A stretch of DNA of 47,103 nt, from assembly GCA_001516025.1 (NCBI GenBank), contig LOEU01000003.1, positions 1 to 47,103 of the forward strand, written 5' to 3'. The DNA comes from a bacterium BRH_c32 (lineage in GTDB: Bacteria; Bacteroidota; Ignavibacteria; Ignavibacteriales; Melioribacteraceae). The notes beneath the pieces are model-generated. The model was not told the DNA's origin, searched no databases, and saw only the letters and a program-made list of their open reading frames with translations. Each line of letters begins with the position of its first letter. Within the stretch, counting starts at the first letter, position 1. Shown here one piece after another: positions 10,513 to 19,695 of the stretch. A program made the translations under genes and the position numbers.

Positions 10513-12048
10513 TTATTTTATCAGCATCATTTTCTTAGCGTTCGTAAATAACGGTGTTGTAATTTGATATATATATATTCCTGATGCCACCGGTATTCCC
10601 ATTGCATTTTTTCCATTCCAAGTAACTTGTTTTCTTCCCCATTCTTCTTCTTGATTGATCAGCTCAAGTACTTTTCTTCCTAATATATCATAAATAGTAA
10701 TATTAACATTCACTTTCGTTGAGAGATCATACTTTATTGTCGTAAATGAATTGAACGGATTTGGATAACTTTGATATAACTGAAATTCCGTTGGAATAAA
10801 TTTTGGCTGCAATGAAGGGAAAAGTTTATCAAGAGTGTAAAAATATGCAGAACCGGTATTGACAGCAAAATTATCATTCATTCTTGAACCAATGATAAGT
10901 CTATTTTCATAAGATGAAATTGCCATTCCAAAATGATCATCATTTTCTCCATCTTCCGGGACCACTTTACCCAGAAAAGTCCAACCATTATCGGCAAACG
11001 AATATACATTAGCCGACCCAATATCGCTATTCCTTCTAAGTTTATCTCTATCCCATTTAGGACTTCCAATTACGATTATATCTTTATTGATGAAGACTGA
11101 CATTCCATAATAATCTTGATTTCTCTCATTGTCCGGTGTAAATCTTTTTTCCGGTGTCCACTCTCTCTTGCTATCAAGTTGATAAAGATAAGCAGCACCT
11201 GAATTTATTGAATCCACCATTTCTTGCATTGCCCCAATTATAAAGCGATTTTCCGAATAACTGATTGAACTCCCGAATAATCCTTCACCTCTTGGATTAA
11301 GAGATACTATTTTTTGATTTATATTCCAGCTACTTTCCGATTTAATATATGAATAGACAACTCCGCTATTTTGAATTAAGTCGGATCCCCTTGGCGCACT
11401 TATTAGAATTTGATCTTCCGCAACAATTGCGATCGATGCTCCGAAAAGATCGTTTGAATTTTTCTCGGATGATATTATTACTGCTTCTTCAATCCAGTTT
11501 TGAGAAGTAATCTTATAAACATAAACAGAGCCGGAGCTTGAATCAGTACCCGCCGAGCATACAGAACTTATTAATGCTATTCCATTCCTTATATCAACAG
11601 TTGAACCAAAACATTCATGTGCAATCGGATTTTTGGGAATTATTTTTTGATCTTCTTTCCACTCATTACCATCATACTTATAAACATAAGCAGCTCCTGA
11701 CTTTCCATTATCATTAGGTGTACCAACAAGAAGAATATTAGTCGAAAGCTTAATCGAAGCTCCAAATAATTTCATCATAGCCGGATCAGAAGGAATTATT
11801 TTCTGAATAAAATTCCAATTTCCTTTAGCCCATCGATAAATATAGACTGCTCCAACAGAAATAAAATTATCATAGCTTTCTCTGGGGGCTGATACTGCAG
11901 CAAATTCACCATCGATAGAAACCGACCAACCGAAATAACTATGTGCCGGTAATCCTGAGACAGAATTACTCGAGAGTTTACCTCCGGCTAACAATTCTCC
12001 TGCAAGTATCAGAAAAATCCAAATATATTTTTTATAATTAACGAACAT
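10513..12048 (-). CDS. Secreted FG-GAP repeat protein with T9SS sorting domain
   Basis: The 511-residue product starts with a signal peptide (residues 1-22). It has seven FG-GAP/integrin-alpha-like repeats, each built as (F/Y)G-x-S-(V/I)...(V/I)GxP-type strands, and several carry GAAYVYxYD or GSVYVYxI. Seven repeats would close a seven-bladed propeller. The last 80 residues are a type A T9SS domain: QSYPNPFNSFTTIKYDL, then YDILGRKV, SGIYIYQI and a final KKMMLIK. It should be exported by Sec and moved to the surface or medium by the Por system. The start codon overlaps the end of the 12038-15193 gene by 11 bp, so the two are probably translationally coupled and act together. Ligand unknown. 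Confidence 0.88.
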   Translation of the reverse strand: MFVNYKKYIWIFLILAGELLAGGKLSSNSVSGLPAHSYFGWSVSIDGEFAAVSAPRESYDNFISVGAVYIYRWAKGNWNFIQKIIPSDPAMMKLFGASIKLSTNILLVGTPNDNGKSGAAYVYKYDGNEWKEDQKIIPKNPIAHECFGSTVDIRNGIALISSVCSAGTDSSSGSVYVYKITSQNWIEEAVIISSEKNSNDLFGASIAIVAEDQILISAPRGSDLIQNSGVVYSYIKSESSWNINQKIVSLNPRGEGLFGSSISYSENRFIIGAMQEMVDSINSGAAYLYQLDSKREWTPEKRFTPDNERNQDYYGMSVFINKDIIVIGSPKWDRDKLRRNSDIGSANVYSFADNGWTFLGKVVPEDGENDDHFGMAISSYENRLIIGSRMNDNFAVNTGSAYFYTLDKLFPSLQPKFIPTEFQLYQSYPNPFNSFTTIKYDLSTKVNVNITIYDILGRKVLELINQEEEWGRKQVTWNGKNAMGIPVASGIYIYQITTPLFTNAKKMMLIK

Positions 12049-15000
12049 AAAGAACTCCGTTATTATTTTTCCTTTTAAGAAGAAGAGAAACCTGTTTAAA
12101 GTTATCTACTGTGTAAGAACCTACTTCCGTTTCTTCTCCATTCTTATAAGGGGACGAAGGATCAACCACGTAACCAACCGGAATATCGAATACAAATTTT
12201 GCTTTAGTGTTCTTTGAAACGCTATAATTGAATGATACCTCTCCCTTTTTGTTTGTAAATCTCCTAAGACTATCGACAGCGTACCATTTATTATCACTTG
12301 GATTTTGAATGAAGAGTTGCGTTTCAATACCTGAAGCCAAAGAATCGGGCATTCCGGAAATATTTAACTTTGCCTGAAACGGTGAATAATATTTGCAATA
12401 TTGAACCGGTGATTTATAGACTGCATTTATTTTATCGTCAATGGTTAAATAGAGGTATAAACTATCTCCATTTGAAAAATCATCTGGAAAATTGATATTC
12501 TCTATTTTAAGATATTCACCATCAGGTGGGTAACTGCCCCAGTAATCTGCATATTTTACAGTTTTCAGAATTGTACCATTCTCATTTACATTTTTTGTAT
12601 AGAACAGATTTACAACGGCTGAATCAATATTGTAAACATCAGATGCAATATGGTAATTAAGATTTGGAGCCAATAAGATATTAGATAAGTTCTCAGATGA
12701 GACAGAAGAAGAATTAACGTATTGATAAGTCCAACTTGCAGAAGGAGGAGTAAAGATTTCATGAACTTCAAAGCTCTTAATTGCAGAAACTCCTGAAAAA
12801 GATTCTAGGTAAACCGTATATTCTGCATTTGGTAAAGTTGATTTTTGATCTTGCTGATATCCGGGTGCCATAATATAAAACGTAAGACTATCTAAATTGT
12901 AGAGTGCTTGCATCTTAAATGTAGGAATTGTAGTAATGTCCATTCCGGTTTGAGTTATCTTATCTGTACCTGAAACAATATAAAGTGGGGCAAGATTTGT
13001 CTTTCCTAAACTGAGCGGGTAATCTACTTCGATAAATAAACCCTGAAGCTTCTTTATAAATTTTATCTTTACTTTTACATAATTAGGAGAGTTGGTAACA
13101 TTTATGTTAATATAATCGTGTACATACCTTGGGCCCTGCTGACCGGGTGGAGGAGCAACAGTAATATTAGAAACATCTTTTATTTCGCTTGCCCCAAGAG
13201 TGGTATAATCTTTACTCTGAAAATTATATTTAACTCCACCTTTCCATGTAAAAAATCCCAAATTAATTTTTGCCCAGCCGGCGGCGTAGCTTGTTGGATC
13301 TTTTTTGTCATAATGAATAACTCCTTCGGCTTGAGCAAATGAACGTCCTCCAACAATCGGAATTTTCTCCGGTATCTGAAGTGCAATACCCATGTGTGCA
13401 TTGAGTGCCCCACTTTGTGAAAGTTGCGCTTCAAGATCTGCTTTTAATATTGTCCATGGTTTAGAAGGAATATTTAAATTGCCTTCAATTGAATACGAGT
13501 GTCCCCATAATAGATCTAGTTTCAAATGTCCATCGCCAAGAACTGAAGTCCAGCTGCCATCACTCTCTCTGTAAGCTCCCATTTTTGCATCAGCTTCAAT
13601 TATAAACTCGGAACGAGTAATTGAAGTATTAGCATTCAAATATAATAGTGAAACTTCTCCAACCTTTGGGATATTAAATGGACCTCCGAAAGCAATTCCA
13701 ATATCACCGGTTACTTTGAACTCATGTGGGTCCTCGATCCCATAAAGCCCTCCTTCAAGTTTAGTTATAAAAGCTCCCGTTCCCGGAATTGCTATCGCTT
13801 CTTCAAATTTCAAAGCTTCCCAAGAAATATCAACACTATTAATCTCTAATGAATTGTTATTGTATTTGAATTGCATCTTAGCATCAATTTCCCAACCAGG
13901 GGGGATATCCACTTTTAAATCAGCTTCTTGAACTTTATTTTGAACCATATTAAGTTTCAGATCTTTTAGTGTAACAGGACCGAGATCAATATCATCCAAT
14001 TCAAATTCCGCTTTATCAATTATCATCTTAGCCGGTTTATTAGTAAGATCGAGAGTAATTCCGCTTCCCGGTCCACTGCCCAAATCAATCTTTGCGCTCC
14101 ACATTTTTTTAAGCATAATTTTACCATAGAGATGGTAAATCGAATCACTGTATTCAAGCGTCAAATCTTCAGTGGCTACTTCAAACCCTGCAAAATGAAT
14201 ATCATCAGTCGTCGATATTTTTAACGAATCTATCTTTCCATTTCTAAATACAAGTCCCGGTTTCGAGATGGTTCCGAAATCAAAAGCAATTTTATTGGAA
14301 TCGATTTCGATCTTAACTTTACCAAAAAAGAGGAAGACATTGCCATCGGGGACTTTAGTCCATTTTATTCCGAGTGAATCGGTTTCGATTGATAATTTTT
14401 TTAATTCGAAATGACTGGAAACGGAAATAAATATTGAATCAACTTTTCCTTCACTAATAGAGATTCCGGGATTTTCCAATGTCCCTAATGAAGCTTTGAT
14501 TGTATCTTTCTGAATGTCTAATTCCACCGCTCCAAATATTTTATAATTGTGCAATGACCTGTTATAGATAAATGAAAGTCCAACCGGTTTTATAGAAAGA
14601 CTCTTCATATTAAAATTCGCTGTTACTTCGAAATTTATATTTTGTATCAACCCGTTTTTAATTACTAGACCCGGATTATCTATTTGACCCAACGATGCCT
14701 CTATCGTATCTTTTTCAAGATCTATTCGGAGAGATCCAAAAATCGCATACGATGTATCGGCTTTTGAATAAACAAAAGTTAATTGATTGGGAATTATCGA
14801 AAGACTTCTCAGCTTAAACTCTCCGGTAATACCGGCATTAATTTGCTTAATTTTACCTGTTTCAATTTCAATTCCGGGATTTAATGAATCTCCCATTGAA
14901 ACAGATATAGTATCATTTTCTAAAACTATTTTCGCATTGCCATAAATTTTAAATATTTTTTGGGAGGCGGAATACGAAAGAGTAATCCCTTGAGGAAGGA

Positions 15001-15193
15001 GGTTCATTTCGTGCAATTTGAATGAAGTGTTAATACTTAAATTATAATCAGAATCTTTTTCTTGGAATATAAAGCCATTAATACCCGGGACGGTTAATGT
15101 ATCTGAGGCATAAGATAAAGGAGTAGATAGAAACAATATTAGTGTAATAAGTTTTGCAATTTGTAACATAGGAGAGCAACAAAGCTTTATCAA
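12038..15193 (-). CDS. Large exported beta-repeat protein, unknown function
   Basis: The product is 1051 residues with a signal peptide (hydrophobic core about residues 11-29; a start at internal Met9 is possible). Residues 70 to about 343 hold four tandem units of 68-70 residues, with a fifth degenerate one after. Each unit reads as a beta strand, then FG-x-(L/V)-x-(I/L)-(D/E), DTIxAS(L/M)G, NPG(I/L) and a G-K/L-I-hydrophobic strand. The pattern suggests a repetitive beta-helix or beta-sheet surface structure. The middle region (350-660) is also beta-rich with amphipathic strands. The C-terminal part has Ig-like and carboxypeptidase-regulatory-like segments. No sorting domain is seen; instead the next gene (FG-GAP protein) overlaps by 11 bp and has one. 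I recognise no enzyme motif. Confidence 0.72.
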   Translation of the reverse strand: MIKLCCSPMLQIAKLITLILFLSTPLSYASDTLTVPGINGFIFQEKDSDYNLSINTSFKLHEMNLLPQGITLSYSASQKIFKIYGNAKIVLENDTISVSMGDSLNPGIEIETGKIKQINAGITGEFKLRSLSIIPNQLTFVYSKADTSYAIFGSLRIDLEKDTIEASLGQIDNPGLVIKNGLIQNINFEVTANFNMKSLSIKPVGLSFIYNRSLHNYKIFGAVELDIQKDTIKASLGTLENPGISISEGKVDSIFISVSSHFELKKLSIETDSLGIKWTKVPDGNVFLFFGKVKIEIDSNKIAFDFGTISKPGLVFRNGKIDSLKISTTDDIHFAGFEVATEDLTLEYSDSIYHLYGKIMLKKMWSAKIDLGSGPGSGITLDLTNKPAKMIIDKAEFELDDIDLGPVTLKDLKLNMVQNKVQEADLKVDIPPGWEIDAKMQFKYNNNSLEINSVDISWEALKFEEAIAIPGTGAFITKLEGGLYGIEDPHEFKVTGDIGIAFGGPFNIPKVGEVSLLYLNANTSITRSEFIIEADAKMGAYRESDGSWTSVLGDGHLKLDLLWGHSYSIEGNLNIPSKPWTILKADLEAQLSQSGALNAHMGIALQIPEKIPIVGGRSFAQAEGVIHYDKKDPTSYAAGWAKINLGFFTWKGGVKYNFQSKDYTTLGASEIKDVSNITVAPPPGQQGPRYVHDYININVTNSPNYVKVKIKFIKKLQGLFIEVDYPLSLGKTNLAPLYIVSGTDKITQTGMDITTIPTFKMQALYNLDSLTFYIMAPGYQQDQKSTLPNAEYTVYLESFSGVSAIKSFEVHEIFTPPSASWTYQYVNSSSVSSENLSNILLAPNLNYHIASDVYNIDSAVVNLFYTKNVNENGTILKTVKYADYWGSYPPDGEYLKIENINFPDDFSNGDSLYLYLTIDDKINAVYKSPVQYCKYYSPFQAKLNISGMPDSLASGIETQLFIQNPSDNKWYAVDSLRRFTNKKGEVSFNYSVSKNTKAKFVFDIPVGYVVDPSSPYKNGEETEVGSYTVDNFKQVSLLLKRKNNNGVLYVR

Positions 15194-15365
15194 ACTAATT
15201 CCCTCTAACTTAACAATAAAATATATGGACTATTTTCTCCAATTGATATTAATATTATCGCAGGATTAGTTTGAAAGTTAAACAGAATGTGGATTTTTGA
15301 TTTCCATGCCGGATAAGAAATCATCCATAAATAATTTGATTAGTGATAGCAGACCCATTTAAAAC

Positions 15366-15407
15366 AAAAAAACCTCGAATAGAGCATGATGCTATATTCA
15401 AGGTTCT
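15366..15407 (-). terminator. Strong intrinsic terminator, probably the original tRNA-Ser terminator
   Basis: On the minus strand AACCTTGAATA pairs with TATTCGAGGTT (one G-T), enclosing an inner AGCAT/ATGCT stem, then TTTTTTTGTTTT. It lies right after the tRNA-Ser 3' fragment in the direction of tRNA transcription, which fits a terminator that once followed the intact tRNA. Confidence 0.7.
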
Positions 15408-15413
15408 ATTTGG

Positions 15414-15432
15414 GCGGAGAGTCAGGGATTCG
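15414..15432 (-). repeat. att-like site: duplicated 3' end of tRNA-Ser (distal copy)
   Basis: GCGGAGAGTCAGGGATTCG is identical over 19 bp to 19696-19714, the 3' acceptor/T-arm end of the tRNA-Ser(TGA) gene in the same orientation. Homology stops on both sides. This is the signature left by tyrosine-recombinase integration into a tRNA 3' end. Confidence 0.8.
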
Positions 15433-15660
15433 TCGCTTTCTCTAATTTCCCTTCGTTATGATGTGAACTATGCAGCTTTTGGGAAGTGATGTCCTAAAAG
15501 TGTCCTACCAATTGGAATCAAGTTATAGGATCCTTTTCAAGACTGAAACTTATTTATTATTGGAATGCTTTAGCAGTTTTGAATTTATTTGCAAATCTGC
15601 CAATCACTTTTATTAATTTTATATTATCGATAATAAATAATTTATCAATGGATTTTTTCT

Positions 15661-16260
15661 ATGCAAGAACAATTATCCGGAATAACATTAAAACAATTTC
15701 GTGAGTTTGTTAATAGGTTTATCGAGATTGATGATAAACTATTTGATACTATCATAAACAAATTTGAATACAAAAAGGTAGCGAGAAAAGAACTTTTGCT
15801 GGAAGCGGAAAAAACTGCCAACAAAATATTTTTTTTATCAGAAGGATTTGTTCGTTTCTTTCACACTAAAGATGAAGGAATTGAAGTAACGAGCGATTTT
15901 TATTTTGCACCAGGTTTTATCACATCATTTACAAGCTTTATTGATCAAAAACCAGCAATAGTAAATATTCAGGCAATGGTTAAGATGGATGTTCTGTTTA
16001 TTACATACAAAGATTTAATGGCATTGTACGATAAAGAACATAAAGTTGAAAGATTGGGGAGACTGCTTGCAGAACAGGTTTTCATTACATCTGAAAAACA
16101 TTTATTAAGTTTTCTAAATGACTCGCCATTGGATAGATACTTGTGGTTAATAAAAGAATATCCGGAATATGTTAAGAATATTCCTCTACATTACCTGGCA
16201 TCATATCTTGGAATAAAGCCAGAATCACTCAGCCGTATAAGAAATCGATCGCTAAAATGA
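15661..16260 (+). CDS. Crp/Fnr-family transcriptional regulator
   Basis: This 199-residue protein has a cyclic-nucleotide-binding-like beta-roll (about residues 20-120, with KKVARKELLLEAEKTANKIFFLSEGFVRFF) and a C-terminal helix-turn-helix. The helix-turn-helix (PLHYLASYLGIKPESLSRIRNR, 176-197) is the short form common in Bacteroidota. The usual FNR cysteines are missing, and the cAMP-pocket RxS motif is not seen, so the effector is unknown. It is the first gene of the tRNA-Ser island and points into four further plus-strand genes. It most likely regulates them (inference). Confidence 0.85.
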   Translation: MQEQLSGITLKQFREFVNRFIEIDDKLFDTIINKFEYKKVARKELLLEAEKTANKIFFLSEGFVRFFHTKDEGIEVTSDFYFAPGFITSFTSFIDQKPAIVNIQAMVKMDVLFITYKDLMALYDKEHKVERLGRLLAEQVFITSEKHLLSFLNDSPLDRYLWLIKEYPEYVKNIPLHYLASYLGIKPESLSRIRNRSLK

Positions 16261-16347
16261 TTTCTTAACTTAAGTCAAGGTTTTTATCTTCAGATACAAA
16301 TTAGATTTGTACTGTAATTATTTACTTAAAATACTATTGAGGATAAA

Positions 16348-17412
16348 ATGAAAACAAAAAATGTTCTTGCACTAGCGACGGTTGTATCAATTTTTTCGGG
16401 ATGCGGATCGGTTTCGAGAGAAAATTTTAAGCAAGAGATTTCTAACCCCGTTGAGAGTATTATCTACTACGCTTCATTAGCAGGAAATTCTCACAACACT
16501 CAGCCATGGTTTGTTAAAGTAGAAAATGATTCCATAATTCATTTGAAGGCGGACTTTTCAAGAAAACTTCATATTGTTGATCCAGATGCCCGTGGAATGT
16601 TTATTTCTTTGGGAGCTTTTATTGAGAACTTTGAACTTGCTGCAAGTAGTCTTGGATATAAAGCAAGTATTGAATTAACAGCTGCAAATAAAAACGATTC
16701 TAATATAGCCACAATTCATCTTAGCAAATTCCAAAAGAGTGGATTCGATCTTAGCCAAATTGAGAATCGCAGAACATTACGAACCCCATTTAAGAAAATC
16801 GAGATATCAAAAGAGCATTTAAAGAAGATTACTGATTATAACTCTGAAATATTTTATTTCTCATCCTCCTCTAAAGAAGGGAAATATATTGCAGGGCAAA
16901 CACTTGAGGCTTATACTCAGCAGGCACTAGATGATCAGTCAAAACAAGAGCTTGCAAACTGGATGCGTTTTTCGAACAGCGACGTGGAAAAATATCGTGA
17001 CGGACTTACAACTTCTGGTATGGGTATAACAGGTTTTGGGGGATTGTTTGTGAGAAATTTTTATAAACCTGAGGATTCGATGAAAGAATCTTTTATTAAA
17101 ACGGGCATTGAAAAGACTAAAGAACAGACCAATAATTGCGGCGGCTGGCTGGTGATTATTCAGAAAGAAGACAGTGCAAACAGTTGGATAAAAACGGGAA
17201 GACTTTACGAGAGGCTAAATTTAGCTTGCAGAGATTTAGGGATTGGTTTCCATCCAATGAATCAAATTATAGAAGAGGAAAGCTTTGAGAAAAATGTAAA
17301 TACACATTTGTCGCTGCCTGGAGTTATTCAATTTGTAGCACGCATCGGTTATGTGGATGAGTATCCAAAGGCAAACAGTGTACGAAGATCGGTTAAAGAA
17401 ATTATTCGATAA
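16348..17412 (+). CDS. Acg-type nitroreductase-fold lipoprotein
   Basis: The 354-residue product has a lipoprotein signal ending SIFSGC (lipidated Cys19). It has the double nitroreductase-like fold of the Acg family: AGNSHNTQPWFVKV (44-57), DPDARGMFISLGAFIENFEL (about 78-97), NRRTLRTPF, and GGWLVII...GRLYERLNLACRDLGIGFHPMNQ. Mycobacterial Acg binds FMN but is thought to sequester rather than turn it over; catalytic activity here is therefore uncertain. Location on a membrane outside the cytoplasm is unusual for flavoprotein nitroreductases. It follows the Crp/Fnr gene by 87 bp in the same direction. Confidence 0.78.
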   Translation: MKTKNVLALATVVSIFSGCGSVSRENFKQEISNPVESIIYYASLAGNSHNTQPWFVKVENDSIIHLKADFSRKLHIVDPDARGMFISLGAFIENFELAASSLGYKASIELTAANKNDSNIATIHLSKFQKSGFDLSQIENRRTLRTPFKKIEISKEHLKKITDYNSEIFYFSSSSKEGKYIAGQTLEAYTQQALDDQSKQELANWMRFSNSDVEKYRDGLTTSGMGITGFGGLFVRNFYKPEDSMKESFIKTGIEKTKEQTNNCGGWLVIIQKEDSANSWIKTGRLYERLNLACRDLGIGFHPMNQIIEEESFEKNVNTHLSLPGVIQFVARIGYVDEYPKANSVRRSVKEIIR

Positions 17413-17470
17413 AAAAATTAAGCAAATAAAATTTTTTAATTACAGAAATTTATAAAAGGACTATCTAATC

Positions 17471-18028
17471 ATGAAAAAGGAAATTTTATTATTCTTATTT
17501 TTGTTAACAGCAACCCTATTTGGACAACAAATAAAAACAGATTCATTAATAACGAAGCAAACTATAGGCACCGAACTGGATCTGCTTCCATTTGTAAGGG
17601 GCGGATATTATGCATCCGCATGGTATGGAATAGATCAGTTTAGATTCAGGGCAATTATTACAAAAACTACAGTTCCACAATTTGCAGTAGCTGATGGTTA
17701 CAAGGATAATAAACTTAATGTCTATGCGTTTATAGCAGATTACTTTTTCAAGAAAAATTTTGAGGGATTCTGGATTGGTACCGGACTTGAATATTGGGAT
17801 TCACAAATTAAGTATAAAGCTGAAAATAAAACCGCTTTCTACAACAACACAGTTTTTACATTTGGAGGCGGGTATGTGTGGAAGTTCTATGATAATTTCT
17901 ATTTGAATCCATGGATTGCAATTCATTATTTAATTGCCGGTAGTAAAGAGGTATATGTTGGAACCAGTACGTTTAAGCCAAATGTGTTTACTCCAGAAGC
18001 ATCAATAAAAATTGGTTGGCACTTTTAA
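17471..18028 (+). CDS. Small outer-membrane beta-barrel protein
   Basis: The 185-residue product has a cleavable signal peptide (residues 1-18, ending LFGQ). It then has alternating amphipathic strands rich in Tyr/Trp/Phe (GGYYASAWYGIDQFRF, FEGFWIGTGLEYWD, TFGGGYVWKFY, YLNPWIAIHYLI) and ends in IGWHF with a terminal Phe, the classic BAM signal. An eight-strand barrel is likely. No specific family is recognised. It sits 58 bp after the Acg-like gene within the island cassette. Confidence 0.7.
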   Translation: MKKEILLFLFLLTATLFGQQIKTDSLITKQTIGTELDLLPFVRGGYYASAWYGIDQFRFRAIITKTTVPQFAVADGYKDNKLNVYAFIADYFFKKNFEGFWIGTGLEYWDSQIKYKAENKTAFYNNTVFTFGGGYVWKFYDNFYLNPWIAIHYLIAGSKEVYVGTSTFKPNVFTPEASIKIGWHF

Positions 18029-18098
18029 CAAAATGCATTAGCAGAATGGCTGTAAATTAACACAACATCCGTTTGATAAAATAATAGGTGAATGTAAA

Positions 18099-19187
18099 AT
18101 GTTAAAAATATCCTTGCTCACTGTAATGGTCATCCACGGGATGATTCATTTTTTAGGTTTTCTTAAAGCATTTAAGATAGCTGAGATTAGCCAGCTTACA
18201 CAAAACATTTCTAAGCCGATCGGAATACTTTGGCTAAGTGCGTTAATACTTTTTATTGCAGCGGCAATTCAGTTGATAAGTAATCAAGATTTGTGGTGGA
18301 TAACGGCGCTGGCAGCGGCAATTGTATCGCAAGTTCTTATCTTCTTATTCTGGCAGGATGCTAAGTTCGGATCGATAGCTAACATTATTATATTGATACC
18401 TGTTATAGCGGGATATGGATTCTGGAGTTTTGAAAATATGTTTAACAAAGATGTTGATGTACGGCTTGAGCCAAATTCAATTGAAAGGAATCTACTTAAA
18501 GAAAAAGATATTGAGCATCTCCCTCTTCCGGTGCAAAAATATCTTAGATACGCCGGAGTGATGGATAAGAAAAGAGTTTACAATGCAAGGATAGACTTTG
18601 AAATTAAAATGAGGGAGAAAGGGAAAGACTGGTTTAACGCAACGTCTGTTCAATACAATTTTTTTGATGAACCAACAAGATTATTTTTTATGAAGGGTAA
18701 GAAGTTTGGTATTACTGTTCCCGGTTATCACAGATATGTTGAAGCAAAAGCCAGCATGGACATTCGCTTGTTTGGATTATTTCCGATAGTAAAACAATCC
18801 GGTGAGGTTATGAATAAAACAGAAACAGTTACTCTGTTTAACGACATGTGCCTTATGGTTTCAGCGACACTGGTTGATAAGAGAATTATTTGGGAGCCTA
18901 TTGACAGTTTAACAACTAAAGCAGTTTTTACTAACAGAGGAATTTCTATTTCCGCAATACTTTATTTTAACGAGGTCGGACAGTTGATTAATTTTACTTC
19001 GGAGGATAGAACTGCAATAACTGATATGAAGCAATACCGATTTTCGACACCTGTTAAGGATTACAAAAATATAAACGGGATAAATGTTCCTACTTATGGG
19101 GAAGCAATATGGCACTATCCGGATGGAGAATTCACTTACGGTAAATTTCAGTTAAAAAGCATTCAATACAATGTGAAATCCAAATAG
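18099..19187 (+). CDS. DUF6544-like membrane-anchored protein
   Basis: This 362-residue protein has three or four N-terminal membrane helices (about residues 3-25, 40-60, 65-85 and 92-112). They are followed by a soluble beta-rich domain starting LPLPVQKYLRYAGV (about 146-159). The (L)PxPVQ(K/R)YL opening and later segments (FGITVPGYHRYVEAKASMDIRLFGLFPI, WEPIDS, YPDGEFTYGKFQLKSI) resemble the DUF6544 family, by memory of its appearance. The soluble domain may bind a lipid or other hydrophobic ligand, but this is speculation. It is the fourth gene of the island. Confidence 0.65.
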   Translation: MLKISLLTVMVIHGMIHFLGFLKAFKIAEISQLTQNISKPIGILWLSALILFIAAAIQLISNQDLWWITALAAAIVSQVLIFLFWQDAKFGSIANIIILIPVIAGYGFWSFENMFNKDVDVRLEPNSIERNLLKEKDIEHLPLPVQKYLRYAGVMDKKRVYNARIDFEIKMREKGKDWFNATSVQYNFFDEPTRLFFMKGKKFGITVPGYHRYVEAKASMDIRLFGLFPIVKQSGEVMNKTETVTLFNDMCLMVSATLVDKRIIWEPIDSLTTKAVFTNRGISISAILYFNEVGQLINFTSEDRTAITDMKQYRFSTPVKDYKNINGINVPTYGEAIWHYPDGEFTYGKFQLKSIQYNVKSK

Positions 19188-19233
19188 TAAATATAATTAC
19201 ACATTCACAAATACAGTATGATTGGAAAACAAA

Positions 19234-19659
19234 ATGACACAGATTATGGCTTCACTAAAATTGATTGATAATAAAGTAATGTTTGAAGGAAGATCAAGAG
19301 ATAACAATCATGTTACGCTCGACTATTTTCCACCAATTGGAGAAGGTAAAGGTTATACTGGATTAGAACTTTTAATGATTAGTCTTGCCGGGTGTAGCGC
19401 AACATCAATTGTCTCGATGCTTAGAAAAATGAAAAAGGATATAACAGATTTTAAAGTAGAAGTAACTGGAGATAGAAAAGAATGTCACCCTACAGTGCTA
19501 ACAAGGATAATGTTAAAATTTACTCTTATTTCTACCGATACAAATAAGGACGAATTAGAAAGAGTAATTTCTCTCTCAGAAGAAACTTATTGTCCTGTAT
19601 GGGCAATGTTAAAACCAACATGTGAGATTCAAGTCGCAAGCGAAATATTATTAAGCTGA
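19234..19659 (+). CDS. OsmC/Ohr-family thiol peroxidase
   Basis: This 141-residue protein has both redox cysteines of the OsmC family: Cys54 in SLAGCSATS and Cys120 in TYCPVW. OsmC/Ohr enzymes reduce organic hydroperoxides through these two cysteines. The chosen ATG (19234) has GGAA seven bases upstream; an in-frame TTG at 19222 would add four residues. It is the last gene of the island; the stop is 37 bp from the tRNA-Ser-derived repeat. Together with the nitroreductase-like lipoprotein it gives the cassette an oxidative/redox-stress flavour. Confidence 0.88.
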   Translation: MTQIMASLKLIDNKVMFEGRSRDNNHVTLDYFPPIGEGKGYTGLELLMISLAGCSATSIVSMLRKMKKDITDFKVEVTGDRKECHPTVLTRIMLKFTLISTDTNKDELERVISLSEETYCPVWAMLKPTCEIQVASEILLS

Positions 19660-19695
19660 AAAACAAATTCGCTGTTCAAAATCAACTTGAATTCA

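Larger units (their letters stand above)
15194..15660. other. Intergenic region holding the left island boundary
   Basis: No gene is visible. It contains a minus-strand terminator hairpin (15366-15407), the 19-bp tRNA-Ser 3' fragment (15414-15432) and a direct repeat TGTCCTA at 15490-15496 and 15501-15507. The rest up to the Crp/Fnr start is AT-rich and presumably carries its promoter. The short minus-strand frame at 15470-15540 is too small to call an integrase remnant. Confidence 0.6.

Noticed and set aside
15470..15540. Minus-strand peptide ending GHHFPKAA as an integrase C-terminus
   Set aside because: Too short and without the catalytic Arg/His/Tyr motifs; upstream frame is closed by stops.
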